DNA from: Eudorina sp. 2006-703-Eu-15
Lineage: Eukaryota > Chlorophyta > Chlorophyceae > Chlamydomonadales > Volvocaceae
Length of the DNA: 64,000 nt
Reading direction: 5' to 3'
Assembly (NCBI GenBank): GCA_003117195.1
Contig: BDSI01000041.1
Coordinates: 248,001-312,000 of the forward strand
Positions 33,955-46,553 of the stretch are shown here, one piece after another. The position numbers were made by a program, and so were the translations under genes. The notes below the pieces were generated by a model. It ran no database searches. It had not been told where the DNA came from and saw only the letters and a list, made by a program, of their open reading frames with translations. Position 1 is the stretch's first letter; each line of letters begins with the position of its first letter.

Positions 33955-36900
33955 AGTATATGGCCAGGTCGCCCGCCGGGCCGCCGTCGCTCCCAGCGCT
34001 GCCCCTATTGCCGCTGCTGCTGCTGCTGCTGCTGTTCCTGCTGCTACTGCCAGCACTGCCACCGTGCTCCTTGATGCTGCTGACGAGTGTGCGGACGCTA
34101 CTGCCACTGCCGCTGCTGTCGATGCGGCCCGGGTACTGCTGCTCCGGGACGCCGGGGCAGTCGCATCTCCGGGGATGGGCGGAGTGGGGATGAGGGCGAT
34201 GAGGGCCAACAGCGTCGCGGTGTCGAGGTCCAGGGCGGCGGACGGCTCTGATTGGGACGCAGCCGCCACGGGGTCACACGCGGTACCAGGCGACGAGTCG
34301 GCGGCTGCAGGATCGGCGGGGGGAGCAGGCGGCTCGGCGGGCACCGGGGCGGCTGCGGTGGTGGTGATGGCGGCGGCTGGCGGTGCAGCGCTGGCGGGAG
34401 GAGGAGGTTCCGCTGCCGGTGCCGGAGGCGCCGCCGCGATGCGTGGCAGCAGCACGGCCCTCCGTACGGGCCGTACCAGGCTGTACACCTCCCGAGTGGG
34501 CGGCGGCGGCGGCGGCGGCGGCGACGCAACCGCCAGCAGCAGCAGGTTCACCGGATCGTCCTCTCCCCACACGCCCGGGCACATGTCAGCGCCCGGCAAC
34601 TCCTCGCGGACCGCCTCCTCTGCCGTATCATGTGCCGTACTCCCCAGCTGCCCCGCGGCCCGCCCGTCACATGAGTCCGCTCCGACGCCCGCCACCGGCA
34701 ACTCCTGCTGCCGGTAGCTTCACTCAGGCAGGGCGGGTGCTGATGCGCCGGGCCCTTTGCCCAGCACGGCCGTGCCTCCGCCGGCTCCGCCGCCGCCGTC
34801 GGCCGCTGCCGCCGCCAGCTGCTGCAGGTCCCTCAGCCCCGCCCTCCCCGGGCAGTCGTTGAACTTCGAGATCGCGTCCAGGAACAGAACCGCGTGCTCG
34901 CCGCTGACGTCGCCGCGCGCCAGCCCCGTACGAATGTACGACATGTACGACGCCGCGAACGAGACGTCCATGTGCCGCGCCGCCGCCGCCATCAACGTCG
35001 GATGCCCCTTACTGAGCTCGTCCGCACCCTCCATGCCCGGCACCGCCGCGCGCGCGCGCTCCACCGCCCACTGCACCGCCTGCTTGCCAGCGTCCCGCTG
35101 CGCCTCTCGTCTCAGGAACCACCCGAAGCCGCGCGGCACCAGCCGCGCCAAAGAGCCCAGCGCCCGCGCCGCCAGCCCTACGGGCAGCGCCTCAGCTTCC
35201 TTCCCATGCGCCCCCTCCCGTCGGAGCAGCGGTGCCGGGGTGGAGGCTGGGGAGGGGGCTGCTGGTGACGCTGTTCCTGCTGTTGGTGCTGTTGGTGCAC
35301 CTGCTGGTCTGTGTTGGGGTGCATTTGCTGCTGCTGGTGTTGTTGGTGTTGCTGCTGCGTTTGCTGCTGCTGCTGCTGCGTTTGCTGCTGCTGCTGCTGC
35401 GGCTGCTGCTGCTGCGTTGACTGCTGCTGCTGCTGCGTTGACTGCTGCTGCTGCGGTTGTTGCTGGGGCGTTTGCTGCTCCTGGGGATCGTGATGCGTAT
35501 GATGGCCATCACTGGGCTGATGCGGTGGAGGCGCGGGAGGCGGTGGTCTAGATAGCCGGCGCAGGATAATGCTAAGCAGCCGGCGCGCGACCCGTTGGAC
35601 CTGCTCCTGCTCCTGCGACTGGGTTAGGGTCTGGGCGGCAGATGCCTGGGTCGCCGGAGCGCTGCTGGCGGCGGTGACCGGGGAGGCCGCCAGGCCACCA
35701 GCGGCACTGCGCACTGGGCCGGCGGGGAGCCCCGACTGCCCTCCCGGCCGCGCCACCTCGGGCTGTATACCACTGCTGCTGCTCCGGAGCCCGGGCCCAG
35801 GTCCAGGAGGGCCAGCGGGCGTCGTTGCCGCTGCAGTGGTGGTGGTGGTGGTGGTGGCGGTGGTGGCGGCGGCGGGCAGCGCCTCTAACACCGCAATGAT
35901 ATGCTTGGATCCGAAGTCTTTGTCGCCGTGCAGCTCCAACAGGCCCACAAGCTCCGAAACCGAACGCACGGACCGCAGCGCGGCCAGCGACAGCGCCCTG
36001 CCAGGCGGCAGCGGCGGCGACACTGCTGGCCGCGGGGGCAGGTTAGGGCGGCCGTGTGCGCCTGCGCGCGCTTCATCAACCCCGCCGCCACCGAGGACAA
36101 CGTGCCCTGTCACCGGAACGTATTCGCCCGGTGCTCTGGTCGGCGGCGCCGCTGGTGCTGGTGCTGGTGGCGCCGACGCCAGCTCCCCGATGAGCCCCAG
36201 CGACGGCACGGACGATGCCCCCACCGCCCGCTCCATCGTCAGTGACGGGGGCTGTGGCGAGCAACCGACCGATCCGCCGACCTCAGCTTCGCCCCCACCT
36301 CCGCCCCCACCTCCGCCCCCGCGAGGATACAGGCGCATGCGGCCGCTCGACCCCGTCGCGACATCCACGTCCCCGCGGGCAGCCGCCGCCTCCCCGGGCC
36401 CTGCAGCACCAACCGCCTCCACCGCCAGCGCTGCCGACATCAGCCCAGCCCCGAGGGCGGCCGCTGCCGCTACCCTGGAATCTGTTGCGTCCGTGGGGGC
36501 TGAGGTCGCCGTTGGTCTTCCCGGTGGTGGTGCTGGCGGTAGTGGCGGTGGTGGCGATAGTGGCGGTGCTAGTGATAGTGGGCGTAGTGGTGGTGGTGGC
36601 GATTTGAGCGGTACGGGGTGCGGCTGCACGGATGTGGACTGCAGCAGGGGCACAGATCCCTGTTGCGGAACCCACCCGCTGCCCGGGTCATGCCGCAGGG
36701 ATGTGGGCCGTGGATGCCCAGGTCGCGGGGCCGCGCTCTGAGCCACCCGGTCGGCACCCGGGTCGGACCCCACGTCCAGGTCCACGTCCAGGTCCAGGTC
36801 CACGTCCACGTCCAGGTCAACGTCCAGGTCCACGTCCAGGTCAACGTCCAGGTCCAGGTCCAGGTCACCGTCCATGTCCAGGTCCACGTCCACGTCCACG

Positions 36901-38166
36901 CGAGTACCAGCAGCACCCGCTGTTGTCGCCGCTGCAGCGGCAAGGAGTGCAGCGCCGCGGACTGCCGGACTGACCGACCTGACCATCGCCCCCAAACCTA
37001 AGTTGCTGCCTCCGATGCCGGTACTGGTGCTGGCGCTGTAGGGGGTGGTGGTGCTGCTTTCCACGCCGATCCTGCTGCCGGGGTCTCTACCAGGTCGAGC
37101 TGCGCCGCTCCTTCGTGAGGCCCTCCGGCACACCACCGGGGCGTGCACCACCGCCTTGACAGGCACCGACGGGTCGGAGTCCCCTCCCGCTCGGGAGACT
37201 GACGGGTGCTGCCCGCCGCTGCGCGCACCGACACTGCTGCCTGCTCCGCTACCGCACAGACGACGCTTGCCGCGCTCGGTACTTCCCCGTATCAGCAGTG
37301 CTGTCATGGCCCTCAGGGTCGGCTTGACATGCACGGGGCCAACCCACGCCCAGCCCACTGCTGCTCAGGCTGCTGCCGCTGGCACGGTCTCGTTCCGTGC
37401 TGCGCGTGTGGCTGCTGCGAGCCCCGCCGCCAGCACTGATGCTGCCAAGGGGGAGGTGAGATGATGGTGATGGCATGGTTACCACCACACTCTGGCTTGA
37501 AACACGGCGACTGGGCTAGGCGCACAGCATACATCAGACATCAGACTTAGGAGATGCTGACGGCACGGCTGCGTCCTGCTGCCCGCTGTCCGGCCGGCCA
37601 CCAAGGGGGCCTGCCACCTGCGCAGTGGGAGCGTGCGCGCGAACACGGCGCGGTCCAACTGGCCGCTCAGGCACGCTCGGCGCCCCTATGACAACCGCCC
37701 ACGCCCCGAGACGGGGCGCGCAGTACAACCACTTACCTCAACAGCTGCCTGATGGAAGCCTTCAAGGGGCACAATTCTCTCAGTCGCTGCCCCAGCGCGT
37801 GGAATTCGTCGCTTCGGCATCCGGGATAGCGCACGCATCCGACGTCGTGGTTTCAATATTTTCCTAAGGCTAACATCTCTACAATCAGAAGCAAAAGCGA
37901 AGCTGCTCGTCACGCCGTACCCTAGAACCCTAGAGCTAACGCATCGAGTATGATGTGTGATTGGATCACGTTATTGTTTTGCATGGCATAGTCTACAAAA
38001 TTGTTGCTTCGATCGCTGATGCATTTGTCGTTACTTGGAGTCCATCTGAGCCAAGCTCTCCGAGTTTCCCATACTCTCAGCCACAGCTCTCAAACAGTAG
38101 CTGGACCTCGGAGCTCAGCGAAGCCCTTACATCGTTTGCGTGCCTCCTTGTCTGAGACCCACGGCG

Positions 38167-38338
38167 ATGGCCGACTGGTCCACGACGCTGGACGGCCTTC
38201 CTGGCTTATCGGCGGATGAGAAGGCCGAAGCGCGAATTATCCTCCTGACTTCGAAATACGTTAAAGATGCCCCGGTGATCGTCTCCGGGCCAGAAGACGT
38301 GGCTGCCAAGGCAGTTAAGGCGCTCCTTCGCAGGGAAG
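38167..38338 (+). pseudogene. Membrane-protein gene, copy B, first exon only
   Basis: ATG 38167 opens a 57-codon first exon (MADWSTTLDGLPGLSADEK..) ending at the donor AAG|GTCAGT. The copy B duplication stops at 38785, before the downstream exons present in A and C, so the gene is 3'-truncated. The exon is almost identical to copy C and much less like copy A. Confidence 0.6.
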
Positions 38339-38785
38339 GTCAGTCTGGAACATCAAGAGAGCTTATACAGTCTGGCGATTTTGGAAAGCCGCTTGCGTCC
38401 ATGCAAACGTGCGCGCCTGGAACGTGCAGAGGAGTGCACTTCGTAATTTGCTTGTTTTTTTTACTTGTGACCCCCGACTGCTCCCACGTTCAGCCGCGGC
38501 GGCTCACCAGGGCTTGGGGAGCCCTAGCATCCCGCGGTTGGGCTAACGCAAAAAGCGGCACACAGTTCATTGGGAACCGGCATTAGAGTGGGGCCATCGT
38601 GTATTGGGGTGGGTATCGGGGTAGGTAGTTGGTGGGGGCTGGGGGCCACGGCGTGGCGTGCTCTGGGTGTTGGAATAGTGCCCCTCCGGTGGGAGGCGGG
38701 GCCACCATCCAGGCTTGACGAGGTCCTTTCCGCGAAAGCAATGTGTAGCCTTGCGAAGTCTGAGTCCTGACCTTCAATGGGCTCA

Positions 38786-39164
38786 CATGAGATTTGGGGG
38801 CTCTGGAAGGCCTGCTGGACAGTGGGGCAAGGGCACGGGGACGGACCCCTGATGTCCGGATGTAGCCCAACAAGCAAGATAGGAGCCATGAGTGGGAGGC
38901 GTGGGGGCGGGTCGGCGGTAATTAGTCGGGGCTGAGGGGTCCGGGTCCTGCGCGGCAGGAGCAGGTGAATTTTCGTTGGAATGGCCCAGGGATCTGCCCA
39001 CAGGCGACTTCACCTGAATAAAAGCACCAGCTCTAGCACCCCGCGGCGGTTCAGTACGTATGCGATCATGCTACAGTGAAGAGTGCGGCGGAGTAGGCTG
39101 GCCATCGTGGGGATCCACCTCTGCACTATGACTGAGCGCTCACCCTCCTGAACCTTGCAGCGGC
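38786..39164. other. Spacer after copy B breakpoint
   Basis: No gene recognised. An AATAAAAG motif at about 39017-39024 could be a TATA-like element for the following gene. Confidence 0.4.
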
Positions 39165-40458
39165 ATGCAGCTCCTAATCTTCACATATCCCCGTTCATTC
39201 CCATGTTGGGCAGCCTCGGCGGCTGGACCGGGCGTGCAGAGCGCGGCAGGGGTGGATATGGCGACTCTGGACCAAGTCGCGCATCAGGCGGCTCAGGCAG
39301 TGCTGGAGGCACAGACGGCTCCCCGCGAGCCCAAGCCCTTCTCCAAAGTCGGCAAAACGGAGGCGTTCGAGTTCCTGGGCGACCTGAAAATGGTGGTGGT
39401 CAATGGTAACGATGAATTTGCGGGTGAGCTGCAGCTACCTGATCAGATGCCCGAAATCAGCGGCTTTGACATTTCTGGCTACGAAACCGAGAATGAGGCC
39501 ACAGGAGCGCTGCTCGAGCACCATGAGGTGCAGCTGACGCTCCTGGGTGTTCGGTTTGGCCGGTCGGGCTTCAAAATCTACGACGTCCACAACTGCACAA
39601 ATGGATCCCTGATGATTAAACACGGCAATAAGGCCTTCAGGGGGATCTTCGACGGTTGCATAGCGCCTTACAACCTGGCGCGACTCTCTTCCTTGCAGCA
39701 ATGCCGCATCGTTTATGAGCACAGAAAGCCGGAGGTAAGGTGTAACGTGTTTTACTCTGTCGTGCAGACGCTGCCGAGCATGAACATGTCACGTGGCTTG
39801 AGGTCCTGTCGTGCACTTGTGTATGTAGCACAACGTGTTGTGAAGAAACATTCTGTGATTTCCACTGGTGCCGCTGGTTCCGCACGCAGGCCTTCAAAGC
39901 ATCTCAGGGCCAGGCGATTCTTGCGCTGCTGGCCGCATGCGCCTATGGGCCGTGCCCTGTGCTGGTGGACCTGACGGACGGCATGAGGCACATCGTGTAC
40001 ACCATACGCGGCCGGGAGGTCATTGCGTGGACTGGGCTGACCCCAACGCAGGTGGGGAGCTAGGGTGGCGGGATGTTACTTGAGGGCGGGATGTTACTTA
40101 CTAGGAGCGGTCGGGTGAAGGTGAAGTATTGCCGTGCTAGCTCTTAACCTGCTGGCATTTTTACATCCACCTGCAGGCGTACTATCTGCAGGCGCAGCGC
40201 CTCAAGTCTTCTAGCTTACTTACTGAGCGGACGCTGAAGCTTGAGCAAATTCCGGAGGAGGAGCAGGCGTGGATGCCCCCCCTGCACCAGCTGCGCCCGG
40301 AGTCGGGGCTGCACGAGCAGCTCGAGTCGGTCATTCCGTTCCTGCCGCCGGACGAGCGCGTGGATGCGGCGCTGGAGCTCATCCATGCGTGGACACAGGC
40401 GCAGGAGCCGGCGCCGTCGATGCAACTCCCCGACAGCATCCAGGCCTTCTACGCGTGA
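39165..40458 (+). CDS. Unrecognised protein, possibly PD-(D/E)XK nuclease-like
   Basis: Exons 39165-39734, 39890-40051 and 40177-40458 (TGA) are all phase 0 and give about 337 residues. A second in-frame ATG at 39258 (MATLDQVAHQAAQAVLEAQ) may be the true start. The centre reads GIFDGCIAPYNL, then CRIVYEHRKPE, then SQGQAILALLAACAYG and CPVLVDLTDG. An Asp, a beta-strand with E-x-R/K, and a later Gln helix is the pattern of PD-(D/E)XK nuclease folds, including those at the C-terminus of Crinkler-type proteins. That assignment is inference. The C-terminal exon is helical and acidic. The gene lies between duplication copies B and C and is single-copy here. A donor-like GTGAGC overlaps the stop, so a further exon is possible. 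Confidence 0.55.
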
Positions 40459-41020
40459 GCTGTGGTAGGTGGGTGTGGGGAATGCAAGAACCAGCGGTCC
40501 ATCCAGTTGGGCGCGGCAGACAGTAGTAGTGCCGCCAGAGAAACAACCCATGTGCGCCTGTAGCGCCTGCGCCTGCACCTCATGTGCGGGGTTAACACTA
40601 GGCACGCTCGTTACGCAGGAGGAGAGGCATCCTTGGTTTTGACATGGGCAGGAGGAGTCCGGGGGGAGGCGCATGTGGGTGGAGAACCTCGCCCTACAGT
40701 CTCCTGTTGCCTGCAACCACCCTAACTAATCCACAGGCATCACCGCTGCTGCACCGTCCATTGTGCTCCTCCGTCCATGGTCCGCTTCTGTTCGTCCTGT
40801 GGACTGCGGACTGCGGACCGCGCACTGCGGACTACAGACTGCAGGCCGCGGACTGCGGGTTGCGGACCGCGGGCTGCGGACTGCGGACCTGCAGATGGTG
40901 TCAAGGAGGGTCCTGGGAGGCTGCAGTGGGCTGTGACAGCGCTAGCTGGTGCAGCTGAGCGAGGTGCTGGCGATAGTGCGCAACCTGGTGGAGAACGAGT
41001 GAAGGGTCCAGGAGGGCCAT
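40459..41020. other. Spacer with GGACTGC minisatellite
   Basis: Bases 40798-40893 are a degenerate array of GACTGCGG/GACCGCGG-type 7-11-bp units. Nothing else is recognised. Confidence 0.6.
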
Positions 41021-42068
41021 GTGCACGGGCTGGGGCCGGGGCGGCGGGGAAGGCAATCAGGCAGTGAACCGGCGAGGCGAGTGGGTGCTGTTGTTGAAGA
41101 GAAGAGGCTGAGAAGACGCGCGGGCGGCTGGCAGCGCTTTACGGTATCATCAGCACTCCCCTCTCCTGCTTCCGAAACGCATCCTATAACAAGTAGTCGT
41201 GCAGGCGGCGCGAGCCTTCGGTGGACGCGGAGGGTGGTCTGTGCGATGACCTGGATGATAACGGGTCGACGCATGCGGGGTCGACACGTGCGGGGGCGGC
41301 ACGCACGGCGGATCATCTCCGACGACGAGGACGATCAGGGCGCTGCTGGCGGGTGAGATGGTCGAGGGGTGGGGCAAGATAGGGATTCGTGCATGGTATC
41401 CTAGTGCAGGAGTTTCACGAAGTCACGATGTGATTGTGTTGGTTCTCAATGGTGGTTTGAAAGGGCAGCGGGGGTCGTCACGGTGGGTCCCCCCAACACC
41501 CCGTGGGCCGGGCGGGCGCGGTCTTGTGTCCAACACCTTTGCTATTTCGTGACGACGTCCCTGCTGGCAACATTCACACAGGTTTGTCTGTGACGAGGAG
41601 GTCGAGGGGACCGAGGAGCACAAGAGCAGCCACGAGGAGCAGGAGAGCAGCCACCATGAGCACGAGAGCAGCCACGAGGAGCACGAGAGCAGCCACGAGG
41701 AGCACGAGAGCAGACATAAGCAGACAGAGAGCAGCCACGAGGAGACCGAGAGCAGCCACATGGAGCACAAGAGCAGCCACAAGGAGACCGAGAGCAGCCA
41801 TGAGGAGACCGAGAGCAGCCACATGGAGCACGAGAGCAGCCACAAGGAGACCGAGAGCAGCCACGAGGAGACCGAGAGCAGCCACGAGGAACACGAGAGC
41901 AGCCACGAGGAGCCCGATGACAGCATGGGGCTAGGGATCCAGGGGGGTTGGAGGCTCATCCGTCCAAGGGGGACGATGGTGGTGGTGGGGACGAGGTCTA
42001 GGATGGGGGAGGGGATGACACGACGGGCTCGGGAGGGGGAGAAAGGGGCATGGGAATCGGGAATCTGA
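41021..42068 (+). CDS. His/Glu/Ser-repeat low-complexity protein (tentative)
   Basis: Two exons (about 41021-41352 and 41582-42068) join in phase 2 across GG|GTGAGA..CACAG|G. The first ends in a basic, acidic-patch segment (RRIISDDEDDQGAAG). The second begins FVCDEEVEGTEEH and contains about 14 repeats of an 8-residue unit close to ESSHEEHE, with Thr/Gln/Lys/Met variants, encoded by a 24-bp tandem repeat at about 41612-41910. It ends in a Gly/Arg-rich tail. The start is uncertain. His- and Glu-rich repeats can bind metals, but no function can be claimed. The frame stays open through the whole array, which modestly favours a real protein. Confidence 0.4.
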
Positions 42069-42452
42069 TAGATGGGATCTGGGGTCAAACCAGTGGCTGG
42101 AGGTTGGAGCCTTGCTCAGGGCCGTGTCCCACAACGATGGAGTGACATTCGCCAGACGATATGGGGCAGTGAGGGGCTGGTAGAGAGGACATGGTTTGGA
42201 TGCCGTTCAGAAGCAAACGGTTTGGAGGCAGTAGTGATGAACGGGTTGAACGTGGTTTGACTAGTGTGGGCCATCCAGACTTTAACCCCCATAAGCGTTA
42301 CTTGCATGGGCGCGGCATGCGTGGACATGCATGTACGGCATGTTGCAACCTTGCAACGCAACATGACCAATCGTTTGTAAAGCAACCGGCCCATACGGAT
42401 TGTGGGGGGCCCCGCCTTTTTTCCGGCTTCGAGGAAGCCGACCCCCTACTTA
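42069..42452. other. No gene recognised
   Basis: Non-repetitive spacer with no supported coding region before the inverted-repeat element. Confidence 0.4.
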
Positions 42453-44345
42453 AATGAATGAACGTTACAGCGGACCCCAAAGGGATCACCGGTGTATAAC
42501 AAGGCAAGCCCCAGCAGGCCCCACCGCCAAGGCGGCAGGACACCTCCACACCTCAACGCCGCACCCAAAAACACACTGGATCATGACCCCATCCAGCCAG
42601 ACACTGAAGCAAGCAGAGGCGCGCAGCGGGGAAACACTACCAAAGGGATAGGCACAGCAGAGGGCAGACCTCCCAGAAGTGGATAAAGCCAAGCACAGGG
42701 GAGGTCGCCCACACAGGCACCCCATTACCTAGCTACCACCACCCCTGAGGCACCCAACGCTGCACCCTCTCGAGGTCTTGGAAGACCCACGCCTGGCTCG
42801 TGACACTGCCCAGCGACCACTAGTGGAGTAACCCGTATCCAAAGAAATATCTTGGCCAAGCAACAACATACCAACAGGAGCCCTGCCTCCTACCCAATCT
42901 GTGGGCAGGCCAGGTCCCCAACTTGAGCCCCGGGTCGGAAAGCCCGAATGCAGCCAGGTAGAGGGCGGGGAACCCGTGCCTCATCCCTCATCAGGAGCAG
43001 GCCCCGTACACCGCAATACTCCCCCCGACACTTTCAAAAAAGGGTGGAAAGGGCCCACTGTGGTCCATCCACGTCTCGGGACGTCGGGAGTCCCAGCTGG
43101 GCAAACCCGTGGAGGCGCCCCCAAAAGTCAGCGATTGCGCGCCGTTCCCCTTGCTCTGCCAGTTCCGGTCTCGGCCGTACAGTCGGACCCTGACCAGGTG
43201 CTGACCGCCGCAGGGTGGCCGCCATGAACCGGCGACCAGTCTCCATGGCCCCGATCGCGGCCAACACCACCACATCCCATACACTTTGCTCCACGGGAGG
43301 CGGGGGTTCCGCCAACCAAACATGCGTCCTCCGTATCCGCGCCCCTAGGCGTGATTCCATCTGACCCACCACAGCCTGGGCCACCCGGCACGACCAGAAG
43401 TGGTGCTGGCGGGGTGTTCCTGTCCCCCGCCTTCCGTTGGGTATCCACCGCATCCACACCGCGCCACCCTGGCATGTCGCATATGGGAGTTGCCCAACAA
43501 TGGGACACCATCGACTGTAAGGCGCCAAAAGGCCTCCTTATGCTCATTTTCCCTCCGGGTACTGAGCCAGAGGCGGCTCAGCAGTCCCGGGATCCGGCCG
43601 GCCGTCACCTGAGTGATTGGGTCAGTGGCCCCCAGAGCCCCAGTCCTACCGCCTCACAGGCACACATCAAGTGGGCCGCACTGCGACGTTCCACCACCTC
43701 GGCTAGTTGCATCGCCGTCCCCACTCGAACAGAATACTCTCTCAGGGCCACCTTCAGCCCATTTTTCAGCCGCCAGCCCATGCGATCTTCCGTGGGCACC
43801 TTAGCCCCCTGGGCCTACTTGTCCTCATATACCCCGTACAAAAGTACGTGTAGTCCTATCCACCCGGTAATTAGAGCGAGGGTTCCATTGTGAACCGCAA
43901 TCGGCAGTACACGAAGTTTATTGAACGCAGACTGGGGGCTTGAGTAAGCATTTGGCGGGCCTATTTTACTTCCATGTCATAAGGCACACCCAAACAAGAC
44001 CACCTCGTCACAATGAGCACAGTCCTTTGACGGTTGACTTCGTCATAACATCCGCAGAGCGCTGGGAAGTGAGGTACATGGCTGTGCTGGACATCTACCC
44101 GGTATTGCATATCTCCACTTCTGGGGATTCTGCCCTCTGCTGTGCCTCTCCCTTTGGTAGTGTTGCCCCGCTGCGCGCCTCTGCTTGCTTCGGTGTCTGG
44201 CTGGGTGGGGTCATGGCCCGGTGTGTTTTTGGGTGCGGCGTTGAGGTGTGGAGGTGTCCTGCCGCCTTGGCGGTGGGGCCTGCTGGGGCTTGCCCTGGTA
44301 TACACCGGTGATCCCTTTGGGGTCCACTGCAAAGTTCATTCATTA
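42453..44345. mobile_element. Element with about 235-bp terminal inverted repeats
   Basis: Bases 42453 to about 42690 are the inverted complement of about 44112-44345 with some mismatches. Both arms share AATGAATGAAC at the outside and a GGACCCCAAAGGGATCACCGG block, a GCCCCAGCAGGCCCCACCGCC block and the CAGAAGTGGA inner edge. About 1.4 kb lies between them, including a minus-strand LINE fragment. This may be a composite or fold-back element, or two inverted copies of one short element. Confidence 0.75.
43034..43799 (-). pseudogene. Degenerate LINE fragment (reverse-transcriptase C-terminal zinc-binding region)
   Basis: On the minus strand the frame around 43450-43600 reads LLSRLWLSTRRENEHKEAFW, then ends near CGCGGYPTEGG. 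A one-frame shift later it continues HHFWSCRVAQAVVGQMESRLG, VWDVVVLAAIGAMETGRRF and RRAIADFWGRL. The HFWSC motif and flanking helices resemble the zinc-binding region that follows the reverse transcriptase in algal LINE elements. The frameshift and the lack of RT and endonuclease domains mark it as dead. Confidence 0.6.
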
Positions 44346-44427
44346 GTTCATATCTAATTATTACCATATCGGTTGATTGCAGGTTGGAAGCGCGGAGGGA
44401 TGGCACGCAGGTAGAAAGTGCACGTCC

Positions 44428-44590
44428 GGTCCGTCCGTCCGTCCGTCCGTCCGTCCGTCCGTCCGTCCGTCCGTCCGTCCGTCCGTCCGTCCGTCCGTCC
44501 GTCCGTCCGTCCGTCCGTCCGTCCGTCCGTCCGTCCGTCCGTCCGTCCGTCCGTCCGTCCGTCCGTCTGTCCGTCCGTCCGTCCGTCTGT
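44428..44590. repeat. (GTCC)n tetranucleotide array
   Basis: About 40 GTCC units with two GTCT variants near the right end. Ser/Val/Arg/Pro and Thr/Asp/Gly/Arg frames across it are artefacts. Confidence 0.97.
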
Positions 44591-44747
44591 AACTGTTGAT
44601 GGCAAACTTTAGAGGTTCACGTTTGCTGTGGGCGTGCAACTGAAGGGCTGCATGCTTGCCGACGGACCAAACAACTACAGTTTCACGGCAAAACAAGAAT
44701 GCTTCAGGCTTGCTTTTTGATATCTGCTTGACAGACGGATGCGGTAG

Positions 44748-45856
<1,109 letters not shown>

Positions 45857-46553
45857 TGATGGTGATGGCGTGGTTACCACCGCACTCTGGCTTGAAACAC
45901 GGCGACTGGGCTAGGCGCACAGCATACATCAGACTTAGGAGATGCTGACGGCACGGCTGCGTCCTGCTGCCCGCTGTCCGGCCGGCCTCCAAGGGGGCCT
46001 GCCACCTGCGCAGTGGGAGCGTGCGCGCGAACACGGCGCGGTCCAACTGGCCGCTCAGGCACGCTCGGCGCCCCTATGACAACCGCCCACGCCCCGAGAC
46101 GGGGCGCGCAGTACAACCACTTACCTCAACAGCTGCCTGATGGAAGCCTTCAAGGGGCACAATTCTCTCAGTAGCTGCCCCAGCGCGTGGAATTCGTCGC
46201 TTCGGCTTCGGGATAGCGCACGCATCCGACGTCGTGGTTTCAATATTTTCCTAAGGCTAACATCTCTACAATCAGAAGCAAAAGCGAAGCTGCTCGTCAC
46301 GCCGTACCCTAGAACCCTAGAGCTAACGCATCGAGTATGATGTGTGATTGGAACACGTTATTGTTTTGCGTGGCATAGTCTACAAATTTGTTGCTTCGAT
46401 CGCTGATGCATTTGTCGTTACTTGGAGTCCATCTGAGCCAAGCTCTCCGAGTTTCCCATACTCTCAGCCACAGCTCTCAAACAGTAGCTGGACCTCGGAG
46501 CTCAGCGAAGCCCTTACATCGTTTGCGTGCCTCCTTGTCTGAGACCCACGGCG

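Larger units (their letters stand above)
31605..37358 (-). pseudogene. OPR-like gene, copy B, with SINE in exon
   Basis: Same organisation as copy A, but the 5' exon is open over 726 codons (37358-35178) where copy A is frameshifted. This N-terminal region holds a repetitive Asp/Val/Asp/Leu tract (about 36770-36905, from GTCCAC/GTCCAG units), Pro- and Gly-rich stretches, SELVGLLELHGDKDFGSKH and a Gln-rich tract. Downstream exons carry OPR-type helices (SYIRTGLARGDVSGEHAV; NLVNLLWALRRLG). The SINE at 33571-33954 splits the same exon, and the in-frame stop near 34720 is shared with copy A. An upstream stop lies just before the first usable start (a GTG context), where copy A has ATG. If expressed it would bind organellar RNA by analogy with OPR proteins. 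Confidence 0.55.
28561..38785. repeat. Segmental duplication copy B
   Basis: Bases 28919-38770 align with copy A from 15601 to about 25260 at very high identity. Bases 28561-28918 hold a DarP exon absent from copy A. The right edge is abrupt: after AATGGGCTCA (38776-38785) the sequence leaves the membrane-protein intron shared by A and C. Confidence 0.9.

Noticed and set aside
44354..44696. Long open frames in the GTCC array
   Set aside because: They exist in several frames only because the repeat has no stop codons.
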